Positions 34,930 through 44,627 are shown, counted from the first letter of the stretch. The stretch: DNA of 64,000 nucleotides from Pseudomonadota bacterium (GCA_039033415.1 JBCCCR010000029.1:1-64000); one strand, 5' to 3'. Translations and numbers: made by a program. Notes: generated by a model from the sequence alone, not told the origin.

Positions 34930-37658
34930 TGGAATCGGATCAATGGGCACGGGTCCGACGACTGTTCGATCAGCTTTGTGATCTGAGCGGTACCGAGCAG
35001 CAGGCGGCCCTTGATGAGCTGACCGACTCAACCGAGGTGCGGCGGCGCGTTGAGAGCATGCTCGCCGCTGAGCACGACAACGCGATCAAAGCGTCGCTGG
35101 CGGAGCAGACGCCTTCGCTGGTGGATCACCTCAGCCGAATGAGTTCGCCTGGACGCCGGGTCGGACCCTACACAATCGGTGCGCTGATCGGGCGCGGCGG
35201 GATGGGCGAGATCTACGCCGCCGAGCGGTCCGACGGTGCTTACCAGCAGCGAGTGGCGATCAAGTTTGTCGCGCTCAAGTCGCCGGAACAGGCGGTGCGC
35301 TTCGAACGGGAGCGCCAGCTGCTCGCGAGCCTGGAGCACCCGAACATCGCCCGACTGCTGGACGGTGGTGTAGATCCGGAGGGGATTCCATTCCTGGTGA
35401 TGGAGTACATCGACGGTCAGACGATCGATGGCTACTGTGATCAGCAGCGGCTCAACGTTGCCAGGCGCATCGAGCTGTTTCTGCCCGTGATCGCTGCCGT
35501 CTCCGCGGCGCATCGGCAGCTGATTGTTCATCGCGATATCAAGCCGCAGAACGTCCTCGTTGACGCGGAAGGTCAGCCCAAGCTGATCGATTTTGGCATC
35601 GGCAAGGTGCTGTCGGACGCCGCGGCGAGCCCAACGATTACCCGCCCGGACGACCAGCTGCTGACGCCCGCAAATGCTGCTCCCGAACAGGTCGGCGATG
35701 GCGCGATCGGCACCCATACGGACAGTTTTCAGCTGGGGCTGCTGCTGGGTGAACTGGTTTGCGGCGTTCCGGCCCGGGACCTGAAAAGCGCATCCATGGA
35801 ACAGGTCGTGACGACGCTGCTGCAGTCGGTGCCTTCACCAGCAAGCCGTCTCGCCGCCTCACTCAACGCCCGGGCAATCGCGGACGCTCGGTCCGATGGG
35901 CTTGGCTTCCTGCAGCGACAGCTGGCTGGCGACCTGGGGTCGATTCTCAGCAAGGCCTGCGCCATCGAACCGACAGCCCGCTATCGCAATGTCGACGATC
36001 TTGGCGATGATCTGCGCCGCTATCTGACCCACCAACCGGTGCAGGCGAGGAAACCTTCTGGCTGGTACCTCTTGAGCCGTTTCGTTCGCCGGCACCGCGC
36101 CGCGGTTGCCGCGTCGCTTGCCGCGCTGCTGGCGCTGGGCGCCGCTTTCGCCTATAGCGTCGGCCAGACCCGCGAGGCCGAACGGCAGCGCGGGCTGGCG
36201 ATCGCTGAGGCGCAGAAGCAGGCGGAGGTTCGCCGCTTCCTGGTCAGCGTGTTTCGCCAGGCAGACCCGAGCATCAGCCGGGGCCGCGACGTCACTGCCC
36301 ACTCGCTGCTGGCATCCGCCGCAACTCAGGTGGTGGATCGCGTTGACGACCCGCTAACCTCCGCCGCAACATTTCAGGCGATCGGCGGCGCCTATCACGG
36401 CCTGGGCTCACAGGAGGAAGCGGAGCTATACCTACAGCAGGCCCTGTCGCTATATCGCGAACTGGGGCAGAGCGAGTCCGAAGACTTTGCGTCAACAGCC
36501 TTTCTGCTCGGTGAGGTCTACCAGGCGGCCAGCAGAGCCGAATCTCTCGATCTCCACCGGCTGGCGCTGACAACGCGGCTCAGGCTGTCACCCGAGCCCC
36601 GCGCGGCGCTCGCTGAGAGTCTGCTGGCGACCGCCCGCGCGATGCGCCAGACCAACGATCGCGGCGCGATTGTCGAAACCTATGATCAGGCGCTGGAGAT
36701 CATCGCAAGCTATGCCGGGACCGACAGCGCGGACTATGCGAGGGCGCTCGGGAAGCTGGGCGGCTATTACGGGTCGCTGGGCGCGCTGGAGACGCTCTAT
36801 CCCATCGCGGTAGAGGCGTACCGCATTGGTGAGCTTAGCATGGAGCCCGATGATCCAGAGCTCGCGGTGCTTGCGCTGCTGCTGGGTACGGTGGCCAGCG
36901 ACACCGGCCGGTTCGAGGCGGCGCGCGAGAAGCTGCAGCAGGCCTTCGATCGGTTTACGGCAATCTACGGCGATCGCCATCCGCGAACACTGGCGGCGCT
37001 CGCGAACCGGTCGGTGCTGTCTTCGCATTTGGGTCAGACGGAAGAAATGCTGGCGCTGGCGACCCAGTATCGGGATCGGTTAAACGAGGTTTTTGGGCCT
37101 CGGTCACCCAAGGCGGCCTTTGGCTGGTCGAATCTGGGCTCAAGCTACTTCAGCGCGGGCCGCTTTAACGAGGCCCTGGAGGCCTTTCATCAATCCATTG
37201 AAATCCTGACCGATCCGGACAACCCCGGGGAAGACAACGCAGGAAGGGATTATGTGTTCGCCGGCATGGCGCTGGTTGAGCTCGGCGAACCCGATGCCGC
37301 GCTGGAGGCCTTCGAGACCGCCCAAACGCGGGCTCTCGGGCTGGTGACCAGCGTATTGGCCAGCCGCTACGCCGCTGAGGCACGCCTGCGGCGAGGCGGG
37401 CTCGAGGCTGCGCAGTCGCTCGCTGAGCAGGCGCTGGCGGGCGCCGCCCCGCTGAATCAGGTGCTGCTGACGGCCGGCGCCGAGCTGACCCTGGCCCGGG
37501 TGTTGTTGGCTCGTGCTGAGCTCACCGCCGCGGCGCTGGCGCTGAAATCCGCCCGTTCCCGCGTCGCCGATAGCCCGTTTCACAAGGCCAGGGACCTTCT
37601 TGTCACAATCGATGAAACGCTGAGCCTGATTGAGGCTGAGCGGGCTGCCCGCGACTGA
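34926..37658 (+). CDS. Membrane Ser/Thr protein kinase with TPR domain
   Basis: Hanks-type kinase of about 910 residues. After an N-terminal 75-residue segment, the kinase domain shows the glycine loop IGRGGMGEIYAA, VAIKF lysine, catalytic loop HRDIKPQNVLVD and metal-binding LIDFGIGK, all intact. A transmembrane helix follows (AAVAASLAALLALGAAFAYS, about residue 400), then a C-terminal region of tetratricopeptide repeats, probably extracytoplasmic, that should sense a protein or peptide. GTG at 34926 overlaps the sigma gene stop; ATG at 34929 is the alternative. The pair is expected to switch on target promoters when the kinase phosphorylates the sigma factor. Confidence 0.92.
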   Translation: MMESDQWARVRRLFDQLCDLSGTEQQAALDELTDSTEVRRRVESMLAAEHDNAIKASLAEQTPSLVDHLSRMSSPGRRVGPYTIGALIGRGGMGEIYAAERSDGAYQQRVAIKFVALKSPEQAVRFERERQLLASLEHPNIARLLDGGVDPEGIPFLVMEYIDGQTIDGYCDQQRLNVARRIELFLPVIAAVSAAHRQLIVHRDIKPQNVLVDAEGQPKLIDFGIGKVLSDAAASPTITRPDDQLLTPANAAPEQVGDGAIGTHTDSFQLGLLLGELVCGVPARDLKSASMEQVVTTLLQSVPSPASRLAASLNARAIADARSDGLGFLQRQLAGDLGSILSKACAIEPTARYRNVDDLGDDLRRYLTHQPVQARKPSGWYLLSRFVRRHRAAVAASLAALLALGAAFAYSVGQTREAERQRGLAIAEAQKQAEVRRFLVSVFRQADPSISRGRDVTAHSLLASAATQVVDRVDDPLTSAATFQAIGGAYHGLGSQEEAELYLQQALSLYRELGQSESEDFASTAFLLGEVYQAASRAESLDLHRLALTTRLRLSPEPRAALAESLLATARAMRQTNDRGAIVETYDQALEIIASYAGTDSADYARALGKLGGYYGSLGALETLYPIAVEAYRIGELSMEPDDPELAVLALLLGTVASDTGRFEAAREKLQQAFDRFTAIYGDRHPRTLAALANRSVLSSHLGQTEEMLALATQYRDRLNEVFGPRSPKAAFGWSNLGSSYFSAGRFNEALEAFHQSIEILTDPDNPGEDNAGRDYVFAGMALVELGEPDAALEAFETAQTRALGLVTSVLASRYAAEARLRRGGLEAAQSLAEQALAGAAPLNQVLLTAGAELTLARVLLARAELTAAALALKSARSRVADSPFHKARDLLVTIDETLSLIEAERAARD

Positions 37659-38288
37659 TCGAAACTTCGCGACGAGTAACTAAATGCGCGAGACGGGCCA
37701 GAAGCCGGAAAAAAGCGGAGTTGAACCATTAACCGAGAAGCCGGACTTCCATGGCAACCGAATCAAAAACGCTCGAAACCCTTCCCATTAGGTCAATGAT
37801 GGATTGGAACCACGCTCTGTTTTACGTCGCGAAAACGGAAAGTAAGAAAAACGGAAATATTCGTGGAAGATTTATGGAGGACCACTTTGCTAGGTCGGAG
37901 CGACAACCCCTGGCCACGGACAATTTGGTGACAGCCAAATCAAATATGGCGAAACCGTACTTCAACATAACGAAAGCGATTGGCTAGATAACCCTTACAC
38001 CGAGATGAACGGATTAGTCACTGGCGCGACGGGTCCATGGCTGCTTACGGGTACCCATTGATTAACGAATGCAACGCACTGTAAACCGAACGGCTTGTTC
38101 CCTCCTCAGACTGTCTGGCAAATCCCAAAATCCAGCTATTTTCAGTAAATCTGTTTTTCTCACTCACCAAACTCAGCTAGCGATCGCCAGACGAGTGCTA
38201 ATGTTCTGAGAAGGCTTTGCGGACTTTTCTTACATACCGGGGATTTCGCACATGCTAGATTGAAGTGAGATTTACGGGGGAAAGTCGT
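37659..38288. other. AT-rich intergenic region with dusA-like motif
   Basis: About 630 bases without a convincing gene, visibly lower in GC than the genes to the left. A 78-codon open frame at 37751-37987 has no recognisable domain and weak start signals; I do not call it. It contains ATGATGGATTGGAAC at 37796-37810, which matches 13 of 15 bases of the dusA 5' coding segment at 42670-42684, in the same reading frame sense (MMDW). This could mark one edge of a former dusA-targeting island. A promoter for the following gene probably lies near 38215-38265. Confidence 0.45.
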
Positions 38289-41200
38289 ATGAAGCTTTGC
38301 CTAATATCCATGATCTTGGTATTGGGTCTGAGACTACCTGTGGCACAGTCCGGCGAAATCCAATATCGCTTTGAGCGTTTTTTCCCCGTGCTTCCTCAGC
38401 CGTGGTATTTCCTGCAGATCGAGGATATGGCGGTCGCACTGGATGGGAGCATCTACGCCGGAGACCGGAGCGGCGTCGGGATCTACAGGCTATCGCGCAA
38501 CGGTCAGGTCATTTCGCGCTGGACCGATTTCACGCCACACGCCATCGAGCTTGGACCCAACGGTAATTTGTATGCTGCAGGGAATGCCAGTCCCAGCCCG
38601 CGCAGCGTTCGAGTCTACTCACCCGATGGAGAGTTGTTAAATTCCTGGGGCACGCTAGGTTCCGGGCCAGGCCAATTTCGCTCGCCAAGAGGTTTAGCGA
38701 TTGATCGTCAAAATGGTGTGGTTTATGTCTCTGATGGCAGAGCAAGTTTGCCGCCTCGCGTTCAAACGTTTTCTTTAAATGGCGACTTGCTAAACACCGC
38801 CTGGGAGATTTACTCGTCGCCGCCAATCAGCTGTGGATGCGAAGTGCGGGCGCCGCTGGCTTACAGTGCCGAGGGGTTTGTTTTTGTGGGTGAGGATTTT
38901 AATGACACGGTAAAGAAATTTACGACCGACGGGACGCTAGTTGCCGAATGGTCTGTGCCCGGCTCAGGACCAGCGAGCTTGGCCCTACTTGGCGATCAAC
39001 TGTATGTAGCCTCGGGTCTCACAGCCTACCTCTATGACCTGGATGGGGTACCGATGGGCAGCATTCCTTCAAGCGACTTCAACGTATTTGCGATTGCCGA
39101 AGACCCTTCAGGTGGTTTCGTTGTTGGAGGCTTTGATTTTGTGGAAACGCGTGATGCTAGCGGTGCGATAGTCAGCAGGTTTACCAGCTCAGGCATCTTC
39201 CCTGGCGGTGCCCTAGTACCAGGCAGGATCGATTCACCCGGACAAATCGACATCAACTCAGCTGGCAATCTCCTTGTTCCCGACAATGGCGGCATCCGAA
39301 TCTTCGATCCGCAAGGCGCCTATCTGGGCGACTTTGGGACAGCTCAGTCTGGGAATGTCGCAGCACATCCAGACGGTTCAGTTTTCACAGTTGACTCCCA
39401 ACAAATCCGCCGCTTCGACGACTCTGGAAATGAAATTGCGAGTTTCCCGACCGCCACCTCTCAATTCCCGAGGGGGCTCGCTCTCAGTCCTGATGGCACC
39501 TCAATCTACGTCGCAGAACGTGTCACCAATGTCTCGGGTCTCGTTCGGCAGTACTCGGATGTTGGAGTAGCGCTTGCCAGTGAGGCGCTGCCGCGCGATC
39601 CAATTGGAGTTGCGGTCGGTCCTTCGGGACAGGTCTACGTTCTTACGACTTCCGCCGAGGTTGTTGTTCTTGATGCCTCGCTTAATACGATTCGGCAGTG
39701 GGCAGTTGGCAATCCGGTGGCCATTACCGTTGATGACCAAGAGCGGGTCATCACTACGAACTTTTCTACACAGCGTGAGACGATCGAGGTCTGGGACGAG
39801 TTCGGAAATCTGCAGTCAGCACTAGGCGGGCGGGGCACGGGTGTCAGCTTGTTCAGCGGCGCGCCTGTTAGCGCCGCAACTTCCGGAGACACGTTGTTTG
39901 TTGTTGACGCGGGGTTGAATCGTGTACAAAAATTTGAATTAACCACTGCCATTAACGACACGCGAGCGATTATCGTCGCGGGTGGAGGCCCCTATCCGGG
40001 TAACGCACTTTGGCCGGCGACACAGGCTAACGCTAGCTTTGCTTACCGCGCTTTGGCCTATCAAGGATTGAACCGCGAGACCATCGAGTACTTGTCCGCC
40101 GACACAGATCTTGACCTAGACCAAAACGGCGTCGCAGATGACGTTGACGCCAACGCCACAAGAGCATCATTGCGGGAAGCCTTGCTGGGCAGCGGGCTCG
40201 ATGGGATGACCGGGTTTGCGGCAGGGACGCAGAATCTCGTTCTGTACCTCGTCGATCACGGCGGCGACGATGTGTTTCGAATTTCTGGTACGGAAACGGT
40301 GAGCGCGGCAGAACTTGCTGGCTGGATTGATACTTGGCAGCAAGCTAACCCGGGTAGTCGGATAACTGTCATCTACGATGCGTGCCAATCTGGTTCGTTC
40401 CAGGACGAACTTGCAGCACCATCGCATAACAGAGTAATCATTACGTCTGCGTCTGGTCTTGAAAATGCTTATTTTGTTAGCCAGGGAGCTTTGTCTTTTT
40501 CCAACTTTTTCTGGACGCATATTTTTAACGGATTGTCTTTGGGCGATGCGTTCTCGCTGGCGTCAGTTGCGACAACGGGCGTCTTTGCGAGCCAAATTCC
40601 GCAGCTGGAGGCTGACGGGGATGGTCAGACTAATTCATCGTCAGACTTGGCCGCTGTAGAGAACTTTTTTTTGATCGGAAACGGTACCGCCAACATTGGT
40701 GATGCGCCAAGTATTGGCTCGGTAAGTCCAGACCAGAGTATTCTGGGCACGAACTCAGCAACCCTTCGGGCAAATAATGTGATCGATGAAGACGGCATTG
40801 GACGTGTCTGGGCCGTGCTACGTCCTCCGGGTTTTAATCCGGGCTCTCCGGACAACCCGATTCAGGACCTTCCCACAGTGGATCTTCAGTCGAGTGGCGG
40901 CGGACACTACGAGGGAACGTTTGATGGTTTCAGTGAGGTGGGAACGTGGCAGGTCGCCATCTGCGCGAGTGATAGTCTCGGATCGACTACGGTGCCTATG
41001 GCAACGACCGTGACAGTGGGAAATCCGTTACGGCGCCGCGCAGTTGTCGTGGCGGGTGGCGAACCGGCAAGCTCAGGATTTGAGTCCTACGTCAGTAGCG
41101 GTGACCTGGCGTTGCGAGCACTGGTACAGCAGGGCTATGGCCCGGACGGGGATACATGCCCCGATTCTACGTGTGACGACGTGCAATTCCTGGTAAACGC

Positions 41201-42062
41201 CGGGATAGCAGGCGCAGATGGTATGCCGACACTAGCGAATATCGAATTTGCGATCACGTCTTGGGGGACAAGTGACACCCAAGACCTGACCCTCTACCTA
41301 GTTGGCGAGCAAGTCGGTGGCGAACTTGTACTGAGTAATGAAGAGCGCCTTGGCCCCGCCGCGTTCGATAATTTTCTGATGAATATCGACGGGCTTATCT
41401 CCGGCACGTTGACAATTATTGTGGAATCGGATGATGCGGTGTCGTTTGTTGAGGACCTTGCACCATTTAGCGGCGACAGGATTGTTATCGCCAGCTCCGG
41501 CGTTGGGCGTACCGCAACGATCTTGCAAGACTCTGAGATCAGTTTCTCTAACTTTTTCTGGAACCAGACCTTGAACGGAGCCACTGTTCGTCAGTCGTTC
41601 CAACTCGCGAGATCGGGAATTAACTTTGGCGTGACTCCCCAAAGGCCTGCGATTGATGACAATAAGAACGGAGTTTTCAACGAACTGGCAGACGGATTCG
41701 TATCTTCGAGATACGCCATCGGGCAAGGCATCTTGTTTGCTGGAGACGCCCCATTGATCGGTTCGATTGATGCCCCGCCCTTTGTCACTAATGAACCCTA
41801 CGAGCTGACCGTCAGCGAGGTGACAAGCACAGGACTAATCGAAGCGGTTACCGCCGTGATTGAACGGCCAGGATTCGCGCGAGAAACTATCGCTTTAAGT
41901 GAGGTTGATGCAGGGATTTGGAGTGGGATCCTGGGGCAGATTGATATCGACTCCCCGACATTTGCGGTTTCTGTGTTCGCAACCGATGCAGATGGGAATA
42001 CCTCCCTCCCACTCGAAGCTATGGCAATCGGGGATCGCATTTTTGTCAGCGATTTTGAATAA
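38289..42062 (+). CDS. Secreted beta-propeller protein with tandem caspase/legumain-like domains
   Basis: Predicted exported protein of 1257 residues. ATG at 38289 is chosen because GGGGGAAAG precedes it and a signal peptide follows (cleavage near VAQSG). Residues 25-550 are NHL-type beta-propeller repeats (recurring YSPDGELLNSWG- and VAVGPSGQVYV-like units). Residues 558-805 form a caspase/C13-like domain with catalytic His657 (LYLVDHGGD) and Cys699 (VIYDACQSGSF), plus an EF-hand-like DLDLDQNGVADD. A spacer domain follows, then a second copy (916-1155) in which these positions are Glu1007 and Asp1048, so it should be inactive. The C terminus is IFVSDFE. Codon and base composition differ from the flanking genes. 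Function is unknown. Confidence 0.88.
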   Translation: MKLCLISMILVLGLRLPVAQSGEIQYRFERFFPVLPQPWYFLQIEDMAVALDGSIYAGDRSGVGIYRLSRNGQVISRWTDFTPHAIELGPNGNLYAAGNASPSPRSVRVYSPDGELLNSWGTLGSGPGQFRSPRGLAIDRQNGVVYVSDGRASLPPRVQTFSLNGDLLNTAWEIYSSPPISCGCEVRAPLAYSAEGFVFVGEDFNDTVKKFTTDGTLVAEWSVPGSGPASLALLGDQLYVASGLTAYLYDLDGVPMGSIPSSDFNVFAIAEDPSGGFVVGGFDFVETRDASGAIVSRFTSSGIFPGGALVPGRIDSPGQIDINSAGNLLVPDNGGIRIFDPQGAYLGDFGTAQSGNVAAHPDGSVFTVDSQQIRRFDDSGNEIASFPTATSQFPRGLALSPDGTSIYVAERVTNVSGLVRQYSDVGVALASEALPRDPIGVAVGPSGQVYVLTTSAEVVVLDASLNTIRQWAVGNPVAITVDDQERVITTNFSTQRETIEVWDEFGNLQSALGGRGTGVSLFSGAPVSAATSGDTLFVVDAGLNRVQKFELTTAINDTRAIIVAGGGPYPGNALWPATQANASFAYRALAYQGLNRETIEYLSADTDLDLDQNGVADDVDANATRASLREALLGSGLDGMTGFAAGTQNLVLYLVDHGGDDVFRISGTETVSAAELAGWIDTWQQANPGSRITVIYDACQSGSFQDELAAPSHNRVIITSASGLENAYFVSQGALSFSNFFWTHIFNGLSLGDAFSLASVATTGVFASQIPQLEADGDGQTNSSSDLAAVENFFLIGNGTANIGDAPSIGSVSPDQSILGTNSATLRANNVIDEDGIGRVWAVLRPPGFNPGSPDNPIQDLPTVDLQSSGGGHYEGTFDGFSEVGTWQVAICASDSLGSTTVPMATTVTVGNPLRRRAVVVAGGEPASSGFESYVSSGDLALRALVQQGYGPDGDTCPDSTCDDVQFLVNAGIAGADGMPTLANIEFAITSWGTSDTQDLTLYLVGEQVGGELVLSNEERLGPAAFDNFLMNIDGLISGTLTIIVESDDAVSFVEDLAPFSGDRIVIASSGVGRTATILQDSEISFSNFFWNQTLNGATVRQSFQLARSGINFGVTPQRPAIDDNKNGVFNELADGFVSSRYAIGQGILFAGDAPLIGSIDAPPFVTNEPYELTVSEVTSTGLIEAVTAVIERPGFARETIALSEVDAGIWSGILGQIDIDSPTFAVSVFATDADGNTSLPLEAMAIGDRIFVSDFE

Positions 42063-42624
42063 GAAACTTAACGTGCTGTGGATTACGCGAGCTCATTACC
42101 GATCGAGTGAAAAATCGAAATTTTCATTTGCGAAAAAACCAACCGAATATCCATGGCTCTTAAGCTTGATCGGAACCGCGCTCTCTTTCGATTCGATCTA
42201 TCGCTCCAAACCCAGGCGGTCGTTTTTAGAGGAGCGGGGCATGATCCGTTCTGCAGTCACGATTGTCGGCGTCGTTGACTAACGAGCACTTTGTGCGGTG
42301 TCCCGAGTCGCGGAATTGGAGACCTTAAAGTAGCTGACGCTACGCAATTCCTCGGTCCTATCGGGTTGGTGAGCCGGTCGAAATGCAACTAGTGGGTTTG
42401 CCAACGCTATGATCACTCGTCCAAGCCTCGTTAGATGCTTTGGGTGTTCTCAACTTTCAGCGGCTTTTTGTGAACGTGATTGCACTGATTCCATGGTCAC
42501 TGGCCCAAGCTGGTGGTATTGAATGTCCTCGACGCAAGACTGACCCGTTAAAATCCGTTGTAAATGAGGCAGAAACGGGCAGAATCTGGACAAGTCGAAA
42601 ATTGAGGAATCCCGATAAAGGTCA
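42063..42624. other. AT-rich intergenic region upstream of dusA
   Basis: About 560 bases of lower-GC sequence continuing the composition of the preceding gene. Only short open frames are present (for example 62 codons at 42440-42628), with no recognisable product or good start context. No tRNA, integrase fragment or clear terminator was seen. The normal high-GC composition resumes within the first codons of dusA. Confidence 0.5.
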
Positions 42625-43620
42625 ATGAAATCAATGAGATCAAGGGTCAATCGAGTTAGCGTCGCCCCGATGATGGACTGGACCGATCGCCACTGTCGCT
42701 ATTTCCATCGGCTGCTGACGCCTTCAGCCCGCCTGTATACGGAGATGGTGACGACAGGTGCGGTGATCCATGGCGATCGCCAAAAGCTGCTCGGGTTCGA
42801 TCCTGTCGAACACCCGGTGGCGCTGCAGCTTGGTGGTTCAGACCCTCAGGCGCTCGCCGAGTCGGCGAGCATCGGTGAAGCGTTCGGCTATGACGAAATC
42901 AATCTCAACGTCGGCTGCCCGAGTGACCGCGTACAGACCGGGCGCTTCGGTGCCTGCCTGATGCGCGAGCCTGCGCTGGTGGCCGACTGCCTTGAGGCGA
43001 TGCGCGAGGCGGTGACCGTCCCGGTGACGGTGAAACACCGCCTCGGTGTCGATGAGCAGGACCAGGACACCGATCTTGAACAATTTGTTGAGAGCGTTGT
43101 GTCCAGCGGCACCACAACGCTAATCGTGCACGCTCGTCAGGCGCTGCTGAAAGGACTGAGTCCCAAAGAGAATCGGACCGTCCCGCCGCTCAACTATCCG
43201 CGCGTCTATCGACTGGCGGCGGAACACCCCGAGCTCACGATTGTCATCAACGGCGGAATCGAGACGGTGGAGCAGTGTGAGCAGCACCTGGCCCGCGTCG
43301 ACGGCGTCATGCTCGGTCGCGCGGCCTATCAGAATCCGTTTCTTCTGGCCGTGTGCGAGGAGAAGCTGCTCGGCGGCCGGCCGCCGGCCAGCCGGGAGGC
43401 GGTCTTGAGGAGCCTGAGACCTTACGTCGAGCGGCAGCTTGCAAACGGGACGCCGCTGAAGCACATGACTCGACACCTTCTCGGACTATTCCAGGGGCAG
43501 CCCGGAGGACGCTACTGGCGGCGTTTCCTGTCGGAAAACGCGCACCGGGCAGACGCCGGCTGGTGGGTCGTCGAGGGGGCACTGGAGGCGGTGCACCGGG
43601 CCGCAGGAAAAGCGGCCTGA
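42625..43620 (+). CDS. dusA: tRNA-dihydrouridine(20/20a) synthase DusA
   Basis: FMN enzyme that reduces uridine 20/20a in the tRNA D-loop using NADPH. At 331 residues it has normal length. APMMDWTDRHCRYFHR begins the TIM barrel, Cys98 in NVGCPSDRVQ is the catalytic acid, KHRLGVD and VHARQALLKGLSPKENR are DusA-specific segments, and VINGGIETVEQ plus VDGVMLGRAAYQNP bind FMN phosphate. The 5' end of dusA is a known integration site for prophages and genomic islands, which matters here because an AT-rich island abuts it. ATG at 42634 is an alternative start. Confidence 0.95.
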   Translation: MKSMRSRVNRVSVAPMMDWTDRHCRYFHRLLTPSARLYTEMVTTGAVIHGDRQKLLGFDPVEHPVALQLGGSDPQALAESASIGEAFGYDEINLNVGCPSDRVQTGRFGACLMREPALVADCLEAMREAVTVPVTVKHRLGVDEQDQDTDLEQFVESVVSSGTTTLIVHARQALLKGLSPKENRTVPPLNYPRVYRLAAEHPELTIVINGGIETVEQCEQHLARVDGVMLGRAAYQNPFLLAVCEEKLLGGRPPASREAVLRSLRPYVERQLANGTPLKHMTRHLLGLFQGQPGGRYWRRFLSENAHRADAGWWVVEGALEAVHRAAGKAA

Positions 43621-43710
43621 GCGCCGCGGCGAGCCCATGACCAGAACAGAATTTCATCGCTGAGCCAGGCGGTTTTGAGTTAGACTTACAAGCTTTTGCC
43701 CTGCCCGAAA

Positions 43711-44625
43711 ATGTTGACCGAAAGCCCCAGCGAGTTCCTCGATTGCGCACTGAAGGCGCCGGTGGATTATTCCGCCGCGACGGCGGCTGCGGCTTTCCTG
43801 GTGGCCGACCCCAGCTTCTCGGTGGCCACCGAAACCGCTGACGACAACCAGTACCTTGATCTCGACGAACCGGCCCGATCGGAAGAAGCCTGGCTGCAGC
43901 AGTGCAAGCTGGCACAAACGCTTCGGGATCTCGGCCTGCCGACGGTCAGCTTCAGCCCGCTCGCCGGCGCCGGCGACAGCGTGTTTCCCAACAACGCCTT
44001 CGCCACCAGCCAGCGCCGGCTGATCACGGGCGCCATGCATTATCCAGGTCGGCAGCGCGAGACGACCCACCCAGGAATCCGGCAGTTCTTTTGCCAAACG
44101 CTGGGCTACGAGCTGGTGGAGCTGGACCGCGCGCAGTGCACCGCGGAGCTGACCGGTTCGCTGATTATCGATCACGCCCGGCGGGTGGGTTTTTGCGGTC
44201 TCAGTGAGCGGGCGGACGCGGCAGGCGCCGCGGTCATGCACGAGGCATTTGGTCTGCGTGCAACGTTCCTTTTCGCGCTGGAACCGCAGGAATATCACAC
44301 GAACGTCGTGTTGTCGGTGTTGGCCGGTCGCGGAGCGATTGCCTATGCACCTGAGGCGTCGCAGCAATCGCTGCGCGAAGTGCTGGACGCGCTCTACGGG
44401 GCGCAGGTGCACTACCTCACGGAAGCGGAAAAAAACCACTTTGCCGCCAACTGTCTGGCGGTGACGCCAGGAGACGTGGTGATGAGCAAACGGGCTGCCG
44501 AGGCGCTGAGTGAAGCGAGCGCTGCGTGGTTTCGGCAGGCGGACTTCACCGTGACCGGCGTTGACGTCAGTGAGCTCGAGCGAGCCGGCGGCAGCGTGCG
44601 CTGCATGATTGGCGAAATCTTTTAA
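43711..44625 (+). CDS. Amidinotransferase-fold hydrolase (CtlX/DDAH-like)
   Basis: Guanidino-group-modifying hydrolase of 304 residues. The signature residues are Asp89 and Asn94-Asn95 in DSVFPNNAFAT, Glu146 in ELTGSLI, His196 in EYHTNVVLSV, and catalytic Cys298 in GGSVRCMIGEIF. Related proteins are annotated as citrulline-utilisation hydrolase CtlX or dimethylarginine dimethylaminohydrolase; which substrate it uses is unknown. The stop codon TAA shares its last two bases with the target duplication of a miniature element. Before that insertion the gene would have ended about 15 bases before thrA and was probably co-transcribed with it. Confidence 0.82.
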   Translation: MLTESPSEFLDCALKAPVDYSAATAAAAFLVADPSFSVATETADDNQYLDLDEPARSEEAWLQQCKLAQTLRDLGLPTVSFSPLAGAGDSVFPNNAFATSQRRLITGAMHYPGRQRETTHPGIRQFFCQTLGYELVELDRAQCTAELTGSLIIDHARRVGFCGLSERADAAGAAVMHEAFGLRATFLFALEPQEYHTNVVLSVLAGRGAIAYAPEASQQSLREVLDALYGAQVHYLTEAEKNHFAANCLAVTPGDVVMSKRAAEALSEASAAWFRQADFTVTGVDVSELERAGGSVRCMIGEIF

Positions 44626-44627
44626 GC

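Noticed and set aside
37751-37987. 78-codon open frame in the AT-rich spacer
   Set aside because: No domain, weak start signal, and its only notable feature (MMDW) comes from the dusA-like DNA motif, reported as a separate observation.
2449-42253. Identical 14-base string ATGATCCGTTCTGC at 2449 and 42240
   Set aside because: In 64 kb several chance matches of this length are expected; flanking bases do not match.
42063-42624. A tRNA gene as the integration target beside dusA
   Set aside because: I looked for a T-arm and acceptor pairing in this spacer and found neither.
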